64,000 nt of DNA from CALHVX01 sp964640725 (GTDB lineage: Bacteria; Pseudomonadota; Gammaproteobacteria; Pseudomonadales; Azotimanducaceae): NCBI GenBank assembly GCA_964640725.1, contig CAZXIJ010000003.1, forward strand, positions 1 through 64,000. The letters run 5' to 3'. The notes beneath the pieces are model-generated. The model was not told the DNA's origin. It saw nothing but the letters and a program-made list of their open reading frames with translations, and searched no databases. This document shows, in pieces, positions 17,310 to 26,047 of this stretch (its first letter is position 1; the number at the start of each line of letters is the position of its first letter). The position numbers and the translations under genes were made by a program.

Positions 17310-18776
17310 TCAGCTCAGAGGATAGTTGGGGGCTTCTTTGGTAATCGTCACGTCGTGCACATGGCTTTCCGCCATGCTGGCCGCGCTCACGCGCACAAAT
17401 TCCGGCCGGGTACGCATGGTCTCGATACTCTCGCTGCCCGTGTAGCCCATGGAGGCGCGCAGCCCGCCCATGAGCTGGTGCACGATCGGATGGACCGGGC
17501 CGCGGTAGGCCACGCGCCCCTCAATGCCTTCCGGCACCAGCTTGCGGGCATCGCGCACCGGCTCCTGAAAGTAACGGTCCGAGGAGCCCTGCGGTGCGCC
17601 CATGGCGCCGAGGGATCCCATGCCACGGTAAGCCTTGTAGGTGCGGCCCTGATAGAGCTCGACCTCGCCCGGCGCTTCGTCCGTGCCGGCCAGCAGGCCG
17701 CCCACCATCACAACGCTCGCGCCGGCAACGATGGCCTTGGCAATGTCGCCGGAGTAGCGGATGCCACCGTCTGCGATGACCGGCACGTCGTTGCCGGCAG
17801 CCCGCATGGCGTTGGCAATCGCGGTGATCTGCGGCACCCCGATGCCGGTCACAATTCGCGTGGTGCAGATCGAGCCGGGGCCAATGCCAACCTTGATCGC
17901 ATCGACGCCCGCATCCATCAGTGCGCGCGCACCGCCCTCGGTCGCCACGTTGCCGCCAATGACCGACAGGTCCGGCAGCCGGCCCTTGATGATCCGGATC
18001 TGCTCGAGGACCTTGCTGGAGTGCCCGTGTGCGGTATCGACCACCAGCACATCGACGCCCGCCTCGACCAGCGCATCGACCCGCTCCTGGGTGTCGCTCC
18101 CAGTGCCGACGCTGGCGCCCACGCGCAGCTGCCCCTGGCTGTCCTTGCAGGCATTCGGAAACGCCTGGGCCTTGTGGATGTCCTTAACGGTGACCATGCC
18201 CCGGAGCTCAAAGCGGTCGTTGACCAGCAGCACCTTTTCGATGCGGTTCTCGTGCAGCAGGTGCAGGATCTCCTGCTGGCTGGCGTCCTCCGATGCGGTG
18301 ACCAGCTTGTCGCGCGGGGTCATGACCTCGGCGATGCTGACGTTGCGTCGCTCTTCGAAGCGCACGTCCCGGCTGGTGACGATACCCACCAGATTCTCGC
18401 CTTCCACCACCGGCACGCCGGAGATCTTGTGGTCGATGGTGAGGTTGTAGAGATCCGCCACGGTGCGGTCCGGACTGATCGTGATCGGGTCACGGATCAC
18501 GCCGGTCTCGTACTTCTTGACCGCCCGAACCTCCCGAGCCTGCGCCTGCGCCGTCATGTTCTTGTGGACGATGCCGATGCCGCCTTCCTGGGCGATGGCA
18601 ATGGCGAGTCGGCCCTCGGTCACGGTATCCATGGCCGCCGACATGAGCGGTATGTTGAGCTCGATGTCGCGCGTCAGGCGCGTGGCGAGAGAAACTTCGG
18701 AGGGCAGGACCTCGGAAAAGGCCGGAAGCAGGAGGACGTCGTCAAAAGTGAGCGCGTCGTCGGCGATACGCAGCAT
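17310..18776 (-). CDS. guaB: Inosine-5'-monophosphate dehydrogenase
   Basis: Oxidises IMP to XMP with NAD+, the committed step of GMP synthesis. The 488 residues contain the catalytic barrel interrupted by two CBS domains (about 95-205), the active-site loop with GPGSICTTR carrying the nucleophilic Cys, and the flap sequence around YRGMGSLGAM. Length equals E. coli GuaB. It is the first gene of guaB-guaA-tadA-purL, with a well-spaced promoter ending about 20 bases upstream, and is divergent from xseA. Confidence 0.98.
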   Translation of the reverse strand: MLRIADDALTFDDVLLLPAFSEVLPSEVSLATRLTRDIELNIPLMSAAMDTVTEGRLAIAIAQEGGIGIVHKNMTAQAQAREVRAVKKYETGVIRDPITISPDRTVADLYNLTIDHKISGVPVVEGENLVGIVTSRDVRFEERRNVSIAEVMTPRDKLVTASEDASQQEILHLLHENRIEKVLLVNDRFELRGMVTVKDIHKAQAFPNACKDSQGQLRVGASVGTGSDTQERVDALVEAGVDVLVVDTAHGHSSKVLEQIRIIKGRLPDLSVIGGNVATEGGARALMDAGVDAIKVGIGPGSICTTRIVTGIGVPQITAIANAMRAAGNDVPVIADGGIRYSGDIAKAIVAGASVVMVGGLLAGTDEAPGEVELYQGRTYKAYRGMGSLGAMGAPQGSSDRYFQEPVRDARKLVPEGIEGRVAYRGPVHPIVHQLMGGLRASMGYTGSESIETMRTRPEFVRVSAASMAESHVHDVTITKEAPNYPLS

Positions 18777-18796
18777 TGCGGAACCCCAAAACCGAG

Positions 18797-18825
18797 ATTT
18801 TACTCGCGCGCCCCGGGCCTGTAAA
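18797..18825 (-). promoter_or_regulatory. Sigma70-type promoter of guaB operon
   Basis: On the minus strand a TTTACA -35 (18820-18825) and TAAAAT -10 (18797-18802) are separated by exactly 17 bases. Transcription would start near 18790, about 14 bases before the guaB ATG. The discriminator just after the -10 is CTCGG, a GC-rich type often associated with stringent control, which would suit a GMP-synthesis operon; that regulatory reading is inference. Confidence 0.6.
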
Positions 18826-18880
18826 CGACGCCGCGGCCGAATCCCCTGCCAACGCCTTCATGACTCGCTAGACTGCGCCC

Positions 18881-20293
18881 ATGCCACCGCCCGCCCCCAC
18901 CCGTTCGTCCAGGCCCGCACCGGCTGGCCGGCAAACCCTCACCGTCACCCAGCTGGCGCGGCAGGCCCGCATGCTGCTGGAAGACCGCTTCGCCATGGTC
19001 TGGGTCGAGGGCGAAATCTCTAACCTCGCGCAGCCGCGCTCAGGACACTGGTACTTCACGCTCAAGGACGGCGGCGCGCAGATTCGTTGCGCGATGTTCG
19101 CTGGCCGCAACCGCACCGTGCGCTTCCCCGTGCGCGACGGGCTCAAGGTCGTGCTGCGGGGCCGGATCAGCCTGTACGAGGCCCGGGGCGACTTTCAGCT
19201 GATCGCCGAGGCGCTGGAACCGGCTGGCGAGGGCGCGCTGCGGGCCGCCTACGAGGCACTGAAGCTGCAGCTGGATCAAGAGGGCCTGTTTGCCCCGGAG
19301 CGCAAGCGCCCGCTGCCCCCGGCGCCCGCCGCGATCGCGCTGATCACCTCGCCGACCGGCGCCGTGATCAGGGACTTCCTGAAGGTACTGGCCCGCCGCT
19401 ATCCGGCCGCCACGGTGACGGTGCTGCCGGTGCCTGTCCAGGGCGAAGCTGCGGGCCCGGCTATCGTTCGCGCCCTCGAACAGCTGGCCGCGCGGCAGGC
19501 GAGCGGCACGCAGCGCTGCGATCTGGCCGTGTTGGCTCGGGGGGGCGGCTCCCTGGAGGACCTTTGGGCCTTTAACCTGGAAAGCGTCGCCCGGGCCATC
19601 GCCGCCAGCGCTGTGCCAGTGGTCTCGGCCATCGGCCACCAGACCGATTTCACCATCGCCGACCTGGTGGCAGACCTGCGGGCGCCGACGCCATCGGCGG
19701 CCGCGGAGATGATCGCTCCGGACCAGCAGGCGCTGCGGCAACAGGTCCGGCAACTGGGTAGCCGCCTGCGGGCGCTGCAGCTTGCCCGCCTGCGTCTGGC
19801 GAGCGCCGAGCTGGCCCGGGCCCGAGCCGCGCTGACCAGCCCGGCGAGCGCGCTGCAGCAGCGCATGCAGCGCAGCGACGAGCTGGCCCAACGCCTGCAC
19901 CGGGCCACAGCGATGACGCTGTCCAGCCACACGGCGCGTCTGGCCGCCCTTCGGCAGGCCGTGCGGGCACAGTCGCCCGGGCGCCAGCTCAACGCTCTGG
20001 CGGGCCATCTGGCCCAGCTCGGCCAGCGCCTGACCCGGGCCGAGCACGCCGGACGTGTCCGGCGGCAGCAACAGCTGGCCGCCACGGCGCGCACCCTGGC
20101 CGCGGTCAGCCCGCTCAACACCCTGACTCGCGGCTACGCCGTGGTGCGCGCGGCTGACGGCCGGGTCATCGACCAGGTCCGCAAGGCAGCTGACGGCGAC
20201 GCCCTGCAGGTGCTGCTGGCGGACGGCCAGCTCGAGGTGAGCGTCACGGCCCGATCAGAAGATCCGCCGCTGGGCGCCGACCCGCTGCGGTAA
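18881..20293 (+). CDS. xseA: Exodeoxyribonuclease VII large subunit
   Basis: Catalytic subunit of a nuclease that degrades single-stranded DNA in both directions, acting with XseB in the cytoplasm. The 470-residue protein has the N-terminal OB-fold (about 20-115, with WVEGEISNLAQPRSGHWYFTLKD), the catalytic middle domain (ALITSPTGAVIRDFL, LARGGGSLEDLWAFN and the SAIGHQTDFTIAD block) and a long Ala/Arg/Leu-rich coiled-coil region before a short C-terminal motif (LTRGYAVV). xseB is not adjacent. It is divergent from guaB and reads toward the M23 peptidase. Confidence 0.97.
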   Translation: MPPPAPTRSSRPAPAGRQTLTVTQLARQARMLLEDRFAMVWVEGEISNLAQPRSGHWYFTLKDGGAQIRCAMFAGRNRTVRFPVRDGLKVVLRGRISLYEARGDFQLIAEALEPAGEGALRAAYEALKLQLDQEGLFAPERKRPLPPAPAAIALITSPTGAVIRDFLKVLARRYPAATVTVLPVPVQGEAAGPAIVRALEQLAARQASGTQRCDLAVLARGGGSLEDLWAFNLESVARAIAASAVPVVSAIGHQTDFTIADLVADLRAPTPSAAAEMIAPDQQALRQQVRQLGSRLRALQLARLRLASAELARARAALTSPASALQQRMQRSDELAQRLHRATAMTLSSHTARLAALRQAVRAQSPGRQLNALAGHLAQLGQRLTRAEHAGRVRRQQQLAATARTLAAVSPLNTLTRGYAVVRAADGRVIDQVRKAADGDALQVLLADGQLEVSVTARSEDPPLGADPLR

Positions 20294-20330
20294 GATAGGC
20301 TGGACCGAGAATCCCGGACACGCCCAGACC

Positions 20331-21212
20331 ATGTTCAAGTTTGCCGCCCTGCTCAGCCTGCTGCTGGCGACCTTGCCGGCGACAGCCAGCGATGCTGACA
20401 AGACGACCGACACACTGGCAGCACCGCCGCCCCCCATTGCCCTGCCCGAGCTGCCCGCCAGCGGCAATGCCGTGCCTGGCGGCATCTACGTTTATCGGGC
20501 CCCACCCAGCGCCGTTGATGTGCGCTACGGCAAGCACCAACTGCTGACCGTCGACGGGGTGCGCTACGTCGGCATTCCCATCAGCGCCAAGCCCGGCACC
20601 CAGGAGTTGACGGTGATCTTTGGCGACGGCTCGTCCCTGCAGGTTCCCTTCACGGTCTCGGCCAAGGACTACCCGGAACAGCGCCTGACCATCAAGAACC
20701 GCAAGATGGTCAACCCGGACCCGGAAAACCTGGCCCGGATCCGCAGCGAAGCCGCTCGCATGCGCGCGGTCTACGCCAGCTACAGCCCGGGCCCGGCCTC
20801 CGCATCGGCAGCGGGCATCGCGCCCTTCGCCCAACCGGTCGAGGGTATCGTGAGCAGCCCCTTCGGCCGCCGCCGGGTGCTGAACGACCAGCCGCGAAGC
20901 CCGCACAGCGGCCTCGACATCGCGGCCAGCACGGGCACGCCGATCCGTGCGCCCGCGCCCGGCAAGGTCGCCTTGACCGGCAACTTTTACTTCAACGGCA
21001 ACACGGTGCTCATCGATCACGGCCAGGGGCTGGTCACCATGTACTGCCACCTGAGCAAGATCGACGCGAAAGATGGCGAGGCGATCGAGCGCGGCGCGGT
21101 ACTGGGCGAGGTCGGTGCAACCGGCCGGGTCACCGGGCCGCACCTGCACTGGTCCGTCAGCCTGAACGGCAATCGCGTCGACCCGGTGACTGCCATGGCA
21201 CTTTGGCGCTGA
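20331..21212 (+). CDS. M23 (LytM-type) peptidase, secreted
   Basis: Predicted periplasmic murein endopeptidase. A signal peptide covers residues 1-20 (LLATLPATAS). Residues 45-120 form an N-terminal beta domain, and 165-293 form the LytM domain with a full set of zinc and catalytic residues: His192 and Asp196 in HSGLDIA, His240 in YCHLS, and His271/His273 in HLHW. Because the ligands are intact it should be an active enzyme rather than an EnvC/NlpD-type activator. It is 37 bases downstream of xseA and converges with der. Exact substrate bond is unknown. Confidence 0.9.
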   Translation: MFKFAALLSLLLATLPATASDADKTTDTLAAPPPPIALPELPASGNAVPGGIYVYRAPPSAVDVRYGKHQLLTVDGVRYVGIPISAKPGTQELTVIFGDGSSLQVPFTVSAKDYPEQRLTIKNRKMVNPDPENLARIRSEAARMRAVYASYSPGPASASAAGIAPFAQPVEGIVSSPFGRRRVLNDQPRSPHSGLDIAASTGTPIRAPAPGKVALTGNFYFNGNTVLIDHGQGLVTMYCHLSKIDAKDGEAIERGAVLGEVGATGRVTGPHLHWSVSLNGNRVDPVTAMALWR

Positions 21213-21220
21213 AAGCGCCA
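21204..21220. terminator. Short stem-loop between convergent M23 peptidase and der
   Basis: TGGCGCT and AGCGCCA pair over 7 bases around a GAA loop and overlap the peptidase stop codon. There is no T-run, so it is at best a weak bidirectional terminator. Confidence 0.3.
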
Positions 21221-21227
21221 GCGTCTG

Positions 21228-22679
21228 CTAGCGATCTGACTTGCGGCGTTGCTTTTCGCGCTTCTTGCGATGCTCGATCATGCGGCCGCGGCGTTTGCGC
21301 TGCCGATCGGACAACGGGTTGGCCCGGCCGGCGTAGGGGTTGTCCCCGGTCTTGAAGCGAATCCGCACCGGATTGCCAAACACCCGGAGCGCGGTACGGT
21401 ATCCGTTCTCCAGAAAACGCACATAGCTGTCCGGTACCGAAGCGGTCTGGTTGCCGTGGATCGTGATCGTCGGCGGGTGGCTGGCACTGGGGTGCGCGAA
21501 GCGCAGCTTTATGGGCCGACCGCGCACGCTCGGCGGGCCGTGTGCCGTGACCATGTTCTCCAGCAGCGTCGTCAGCTGCCGGGTGCTGGCCTGCAGTTCG
21601 CCGCCCCGGTGAATCCGCCGGATCAGGTTCCATAGCTTGCCGGTGCCGGTGCCCTTGAGCGCCGAGATGGTGGCCACCGGTATCCAGCTGGCAAAGCCCA
21701 GACGCCGATCCAGCTCGCGCAGTACGGCATCGCGCTCATCGCCCTGCACGTCGTCCCACTTGTTTACGCACAGGGCGATGCCGCGCCCGGCATCCAGCGC
21801 GTAGCCAAGCAGATGCAGGTCCTGCTCCACCAGCCCTTCCGTGGCATCGACAACCAGTAGCACGACCTGGGCGCGCTCAATGGCATCCAGGGTTTTCACC
21901 ACGGAAAACTTCTCGACAATGCCTTCTGTGCGGCCCTTGCGCCGCACTCCGGCGGTGTCGATCAGCAGGTAGCGGTCCTTGCCGCGGGTCATGGGAATGT
22001 CGATGGCGTCCCGGGTCGTTCCCGGCCCGTCAAACACCACCTGGCGCTCTTCGCCGAGCAGCCGGTTGGTGAGCGTCGATTTGCCGACGTTGGGCCGGCC
22101 AATCATGGCCACCGCCATCGGCAGAGAGAGGCCCTCGCTGTGTTCTTCGGCGCGCTGAGCCGACGCGGCCTGCCGGGCCGCCTGCTCGGCCGCAAGCACC
22201 GGCGCCAGGGCCTCGCTCAGGGCATCCGCCAGGGCTGACGTGCCGCGCCCTTGAGACGCGGAGACCAGATGGCTGTCCTCCATGCCGAGCACCGCAAACT
22301 CGGCGATGACATCACCTTCGGTCATGCCGTCGACCTTGTTGATGACCAGCAGCGTCGGCAGGCCGCGCCGCCGCAGCATGCTGGCAATCTCCTGATCGTC
22401 GGGCAGCAATCCGTCCCGGGCATCCACCAGCCACAGCACCAGGTCGGCTTCGTCCAGCGCCAGCTCGACCTGCCGGGCCAACAGGCCAGCAAACGGGTCA
22501 TCGCCGTGCAGGCCACCGGTATCGATCAGCGTGATCCGGCCCTCGTCGATCCGGCCATAGCGCCGGTCGCGCGTCAGACCGGGCACGTCGGCAACCAGCG
22601 CCGCCCGGGCATGCGTGAGCCGGTTGAAGAGCGTGGACTTGCCCACGTTCGGGCGACCGACCAGAACCGCGGTCGCCAT
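21228..22679 (-). CDS. der: Ribosome biogenesis GTPase Der (EngA)
   Basis: Essential double-GTPase for 50S subunit assembly. Two G domains are visible, each with GRPNVGKST (residues about 7-15 and again about 197-205), DTGG/DTAG switch II and NKxD (NKVD, NKWD), followed by the C-terminal KH-like domain ending in a very basic RKRRGRMIEHRKKREKQRRK tail. Length 483 is normal. It starts 3 bases after the bamB stop, as the last gene of a yfgM-bamB-der unit. Confidence 0.98.
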   Translation of the reverse strand: MATAVLVGRPNVGKSTLFNRLTHARAALVADVPGLTRDRRYGRIDEGRITLIDTGGLHGDDPFAGLLARQVELALDEADLVLWLVDARDGLLPDDQEIASMLRRRGLPTLLVINKVDGMTEGDVIAEFAVLGMEDSHLVSASQGRGTSALADALSEALAPVLAAEQAARQAASAQRAEEHSEGLSLPMAVAMIGRPNVGKSTLTNRLLGEERQVVFDGPGTTRDAIDIPMTRGKDRYLLIDTAGVRRKGRTEGIVEKFSVVKTLDAIERAQVVLLVVDATEGLVEQDLHLLGYALDAGRGIALCVNKWDDVQGDERDAVLRELDRRLGFASWIPVATISALKGTGTGKLWNLIRRIHRGGELQASTRQLTTLLENMVTAHGPPSVRGRPIKLRFAHPSASHPPTITIHGNQTASVPDSYVRFLENGYRTALRVFGNPVRIRFKTGDNPYAGRANPLSDRQRKRRGRMIEHRKKREKQRRKSDR

Positions 22680-22682
22680 ACG

Positions 22683-23936
22683 CTACTTCTCGAGGATTTC
22701 GAACGCCGACAGGCTGCCGGAATTGCCCAGCACGTAGACGATGCCATCTTCGACGATCGGCACCGACCGCAGGCCGTCAGAGTCCACCCGGCGGCGCCCG
22801 AGAAAGCGCCCGTCGCTCTGCGCGAGCACGTGCAGGTAGCCCTGGTCATCGCCGACCAGCAGGTAATTGCTGAAGGCCACCGGGCTCGTGAGCCGGCGGC
22901 GCTTCAGCTGATCCTGGCGCCAGATCTCTTCGGCTGTTTCCAGCTCCAGCGCCATCGGGGTATCGGCATCGTCGACGACGTAGACGTTGCCGTAGCCGTC
23001 GTCCAGGTCCAGGTAGCTGCTGACTTCGCGTTCCCACACCGCCTGCCCATCGGTACGCCGCAAGGCCTTGATGCGCCCCTGGTAAGAGGCGGCGACCAGA
23101 AGCGGTCCGAGCACCAGTGGCCGACCATCGACATCGACAATCCGGTCGAGCTCGCTGCGGCCTTCCGGCAGCATGATCCGGCTTTCCCAGACTGGCTCGC
23201 CGTTGTCGGCACGAACGGCGCTGACCTTGCCGCTCGCAAAGCCGCTGTACACCACGCCGCCATCGACCACCGGCGAAGACGTGCCTCGCAGCGTCAGCAC
23301 CGGAACCTGATTGTCGAAGCTCCAGATCACCGCACCGTCTTCAGAATCCAGCGCCAGCAAGCGGCCATCGATCGTCTGCGCGTAAACCTTGCCCCGGCTG
23401 TAGACGGGCACCGACAGCACCTCGGAGCCGACGCTGCTGCGCCAGCGCTCCGTGCCATCTTCGATGGCCAGGGCCACCACCTCTCCGGAGGTGAGCCCCA
23501 GGTAAGCCATGCCACCCCCGGCGCCGACACCGCCGCTGACAAAACTTGGATCCTTGCGATCAAACCAGTTGAACCAGCTGCTCTCAAGCTCGCCGATGCG
23601 CGTACGCCAGGCCCGTTTGCCGCTAAACCGGTCGAAGGCCTCGACCTGGCCGTAGCCGTCTGCAGCGATAATCTGGTCTGCGACGACAACCGGTGGCAAC
23701 CGCAGGTATTTGCGGCCCAGCCCCTTGCCGACACTGGACCGCCACTGCCGCTCGATACGGACTTCCGCGTCGAACTTGGCCAGCGGCATGGGCTTGGTGC
23801 TTTCTTCGCGCTTCTTGTCGCTGCCATCGCCCACAAACGGCAACCAGGAGAACCAGCTGCAGCCGCCCAGACCCAGCACCGCCAGCAACAAAGCCAGCCG
23901 CGTACTGCGGGTCAGCACGGTCGCACGGGCCGTCAT
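22683..23936 (-). CDS. bamB: Outer-membrane protein assembly factor BamB
   Basis: Lipoprotein of the BAM complex that helps fold beta-barrel proteins such as the TonB receptor of this window. A lipoprotein signal peptide ends in LGGC (acylated Cys26). The rest is an eight-bladed beta-propeller of PQQ-like repeats (recurring VYSRGKVYAQTIDGRLLALD-type strands). Length 417 against about 392 in E. coli. Its ATG overlaps the stop of the yfgM-like gene by one base, and der follows. Confidence 0.95.
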   Translation of the reverse strand: MTARATVLTRSTRLALLLAVLGLGGCSWFSWLPFVGDGSDKKREESTKPMPLAKFDAEVRIERQWRSSVGKGLGRKYLRLPPVVVADQIIAADGYGQVEAFDRFSGKRAWRTRIGELESSWFNWFDRKDPSFVSGGVGAGGGMAYLGLTSGEVVALAIEDGTERWRSSVGSEVLSVPVYSRGKVYAQTIDGRLLALDSEDGAVIWSFDNQVPVLTLRGTSSPVVDGGVVYSGFASGKVSAVRADNGEPVWESRIMLPEGRSELDRIVDVDGRPLVLGPLLVAASYQGRIKALRRTDGQAVWEREVSSYLDLDDGYGNVYVVDDADTPMALELETAEEIWRQDQLKRRRLTSPVAFSNYLLVGDDQGYLHVLAQSDGRFLGRRRVDSDGLRSVPIVEDGIVYVLGNSGSLSAFEILEK

Positions 23937-24670
23937 CAGGAATCGCCCTCCGACTCTGGCGCATCGCCAGGCGCGGCGTCTGCCGGCGCGGCGTCATCAG
24001 GCGTATCGGTTGCCGGTGCCTCGACGGTGACCGGCGCTCGCCCGCTCAGCTCCGCGGCGGTCGTTCCGGCCTTCAGTTCCAGCACCGGCCGGCGGTCATC
24101 GGCTTCCAGGCTGTCGAGGGCACTCTGGTAAGCCTCGTGGGCCTGCGTCGTCTCGCCTGCCGCCATGTGAATATCGCCTTTGAGCTCTGCCACCATGCTG
24201 CGATAGCCCGAGGTACGGACGCCCTGCAGGGCGGCCAACGCGGCTTCGCGGTCATCCAGCTGCATCTCGACCCGGGCCAGCCGGAGCCGCGCCAGATCCG
24301 CCAGCGCGTCGTCGTTCGCCAGGGCCAGGGCCGCTTCCAGCTCCGTTTTGGCCGCAGCGGGGTCTGCGGGCTCAGCGCTCATGGCTGCGGAAGCCAGCGC
24401 CAGGCGCGCAAGGGCCGGATAGGCGGTGCCGGCGGCCTTGTCGGCCAGCTCATCGGCCAGGCTGGCCTGCACCGCCGGCTCCGCGGTGCCGAACTCCTCG
24501 TACAGCGTGCTGCCGAGCGCCATGGTTTGCGCCCGATCGGCCTGGTACCAGCGCCAGCCGACCGCGACCGCGATGGCCAGCAGCACGGCGCCGACCAGCC
24601 ACAGACCGTTGTCGGCCCACCAGCTGCGCAGCCGCGCGACCTGTTCTTCGTCGGAGAGATATTCGGACAA
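23936..24670 (-). CDS. YfgM-like inner-membrane TPR protein
   Basis: Periplasm-facing chaperone-network protein that in E. coli associates with the Sec translocon and PpiD. The start was set at TTG 24670: a GAGG lies 8 bases upstream and the resulting N-terminus (MSEYLSDEEQVARLRSWW) lines up with YfgM, whereas an ATG at 24724 adds 18 unrelated residues. A single membrane segment (about 22-41) follows a short cytoplasmic tail; the periplasmic part is Ala/Leu-rich TPR-like helices. The last about 50 residues are a Pro/Ala/Asp-rich tail not found in E. coli. It lies between hisS and bamB as in other Gammaproteobacteria. Confidence 0.88.
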   Translation of the reverse strand: MSEYLSDEEQVARLRSWWADNGLWLVGAVLLAIAVAVGWRWYQADRAQTMALGSTLYEEFGTAEPAVQASLADELADKAAGTAYPALARLALASAAMSAEPADPAAAKTELEAALALANDDALADLARLRLARVEMQLDDREAALAALQGVRTSGYRSMVAELKGDIHMAAGETTQAHEAYQSALDSLEADDRRPVLELKAGTTAAELSGRAPVTVEAPATDTPDDAAPADAAPGDAPESEGDS

Positions 24671-24742
24671 TTCGGGTTCCTCGTTACCGGGCCAGCGGTC
24701 GCCCGGCAGGGCGGCCGCAATCAAAGCCGCGGGATTCTAGCG

Positions 24743-26047
24743 TCATCGCCCCTCGAGCACATCCCGAGCGAGCGCGGCAATGACCCCGTCCAGCGCCAGC
24801 TGGCTGGCCTCGCCGCCGCGCAGGGGCTTGTACTGCATCACGGCCTGGCTGACCTCGGCGTCGCCAAGAATCAGCGCCACCGCGGCGCCGCAGGCATTGG
24901 CACGCTTGAGCTGCTTGTCCAGCTTGCCGCCGCCCAGGTGACAGCGCAGCCGTAGCCCGGGCAGCGCTTCGCGCAAGGCCTGGGCCTGAGCCAGGGCATG
25001 GCCCCGATGGGCGTCGCCGACCACACACAGGTAGGCATCGACGGGATCCGCACCCGGGTAAATCTGCTGCGCGGCGCACAGCAACAGGACGCGCTCCAGC
25101 CCCATGGCAAAGCCCGCGGCCGGGGTCGGCCGGCCCCCAAGCTGTGCCACCAGGCCGTCGTATCGGCCGCCGGCACAGATCGTGCCCTGGGCGCCCAGAT
25201 CTTCCGTCACCCACTCGAACACCGTGTTGTTGTAATAGTCGAGCCCCCGCACCAAACGTTCGTTGACGGTGTATTCGATGCCGAGGGCGGCCAGCAGTTC
25301 CGTCAGCTGGGCAAAGTGCGAGCGGGAGTCTTCGTTCACAAACTCCGCAAGCCGCGGCGCCCCGGCCAGGATCGCCTGGGTGTCGGGGCTTTTGCTGTCC
25401 AGAATGCGCAACGGATTGCTGTCCAGACGCCGCCGGCTGTCGGCGTCCAGGCCCTCGGCCCGGGGCATCAGAAAGTCCAGCAGCGCGGCGCCAAACGCGC
25501 GGCGGTCTTCGGCGCTGCCGATGTTGTTCAGTTGCAGGGACACCCGCTCGCTGATGCCGAGCAGCTGCCAGCAGCGGGCCGCCAGCGCCAGCAGCTCGGC
25601 GTCCAGATCAGCGCCGGCGTAACCAAAGGCTTCGGCGCCCAGCTGGTAGAACTCTCGGTAGCGACCCTTTTGCGGGCGCTCATAGCGGAACATGGAACCG
25701 CTGTAGTAGACGCGCTGCTGCTGGTTGAACAGCAGCCCCTGCTCGAGCAAGGCCCGCACGCAACTGGCCGTGCCTTCGGGCCGCAGTGCCAGCTGCTCGC
25801 GGCTGTCCTCCTGCCGCGGCTGAATCAAAAACATCTCTTTCTCGACGATATCGGTGGCTTCGCCGACACCGCGTTTGAACAGCGCCACGGACTCCAGGTG
25901 CGGCAAGCGCACCGGCTCGAAGCTGAATTGCTCCATGACCCCGATCAAAGTGCGCTCCAGGGACGCAAGATCCCGCGCCGGACCGCCTGCCCAGTCCTGC
26001 ATGCCCCGGGCTGCCTTAAGCGCGCCGCCGGCGCCATTTTTGCTCAC
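24743..26047 (-). CDS. hisS: Histidyl-tRNA synthetase
   Basis: Class II synthetase charging tRNA-His. The 434 residues contain motif 1 around ATDIVEKEMFLI, motif 2 (MFRYERPQKGRYREFYQLGAE), the histidine-specific LVRGLDYYNNTVFEW and AGGRYDGL blocks, and a C-terminal anticodon-binding domain (about 335-430). Its ATG overlaps the rodZ stop by 4 bases. In E. coli ispG sits between rodZ and hisS; here it is absent. Confidence 0.98.
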   Translation of the reverse strand: MSKNGAGGALKAARGMQDWAGGPARDLASLERTLIGVMEQFSFEPVRLPHLESVALFKRGVGEATDIVEKEMFLIQPRQEDSREQLALRPEGTASCVRALLEQGLLFNQQQRVYYSGSMFRYERPQKGRYREFYQLGAEAFGYAGADLDAELLALAARCWQLLGISERVSLQLNNIGSAEDRRAFGAALLDFLMPRAEGLDADSRRRLDSNPLRILDSKSPDTQAILAGAPRLAEFVNEDSRSHFAQLTELLAALGIEYTVNERLVRGLDYYNNTVFEWVTEDLGAQGTICAGGRYDGLVAQLGGRPTPAAGFAMGLERVLLLCAAQQIYPGADPVDAYLCVVGDAHRGHALAQAQALREALPGLRLRCHLGGGKLDKQLKRANACGAAVALILGDAEVSQAVMQYKPLRGGEASQLALDGVIAALARDVLEGR

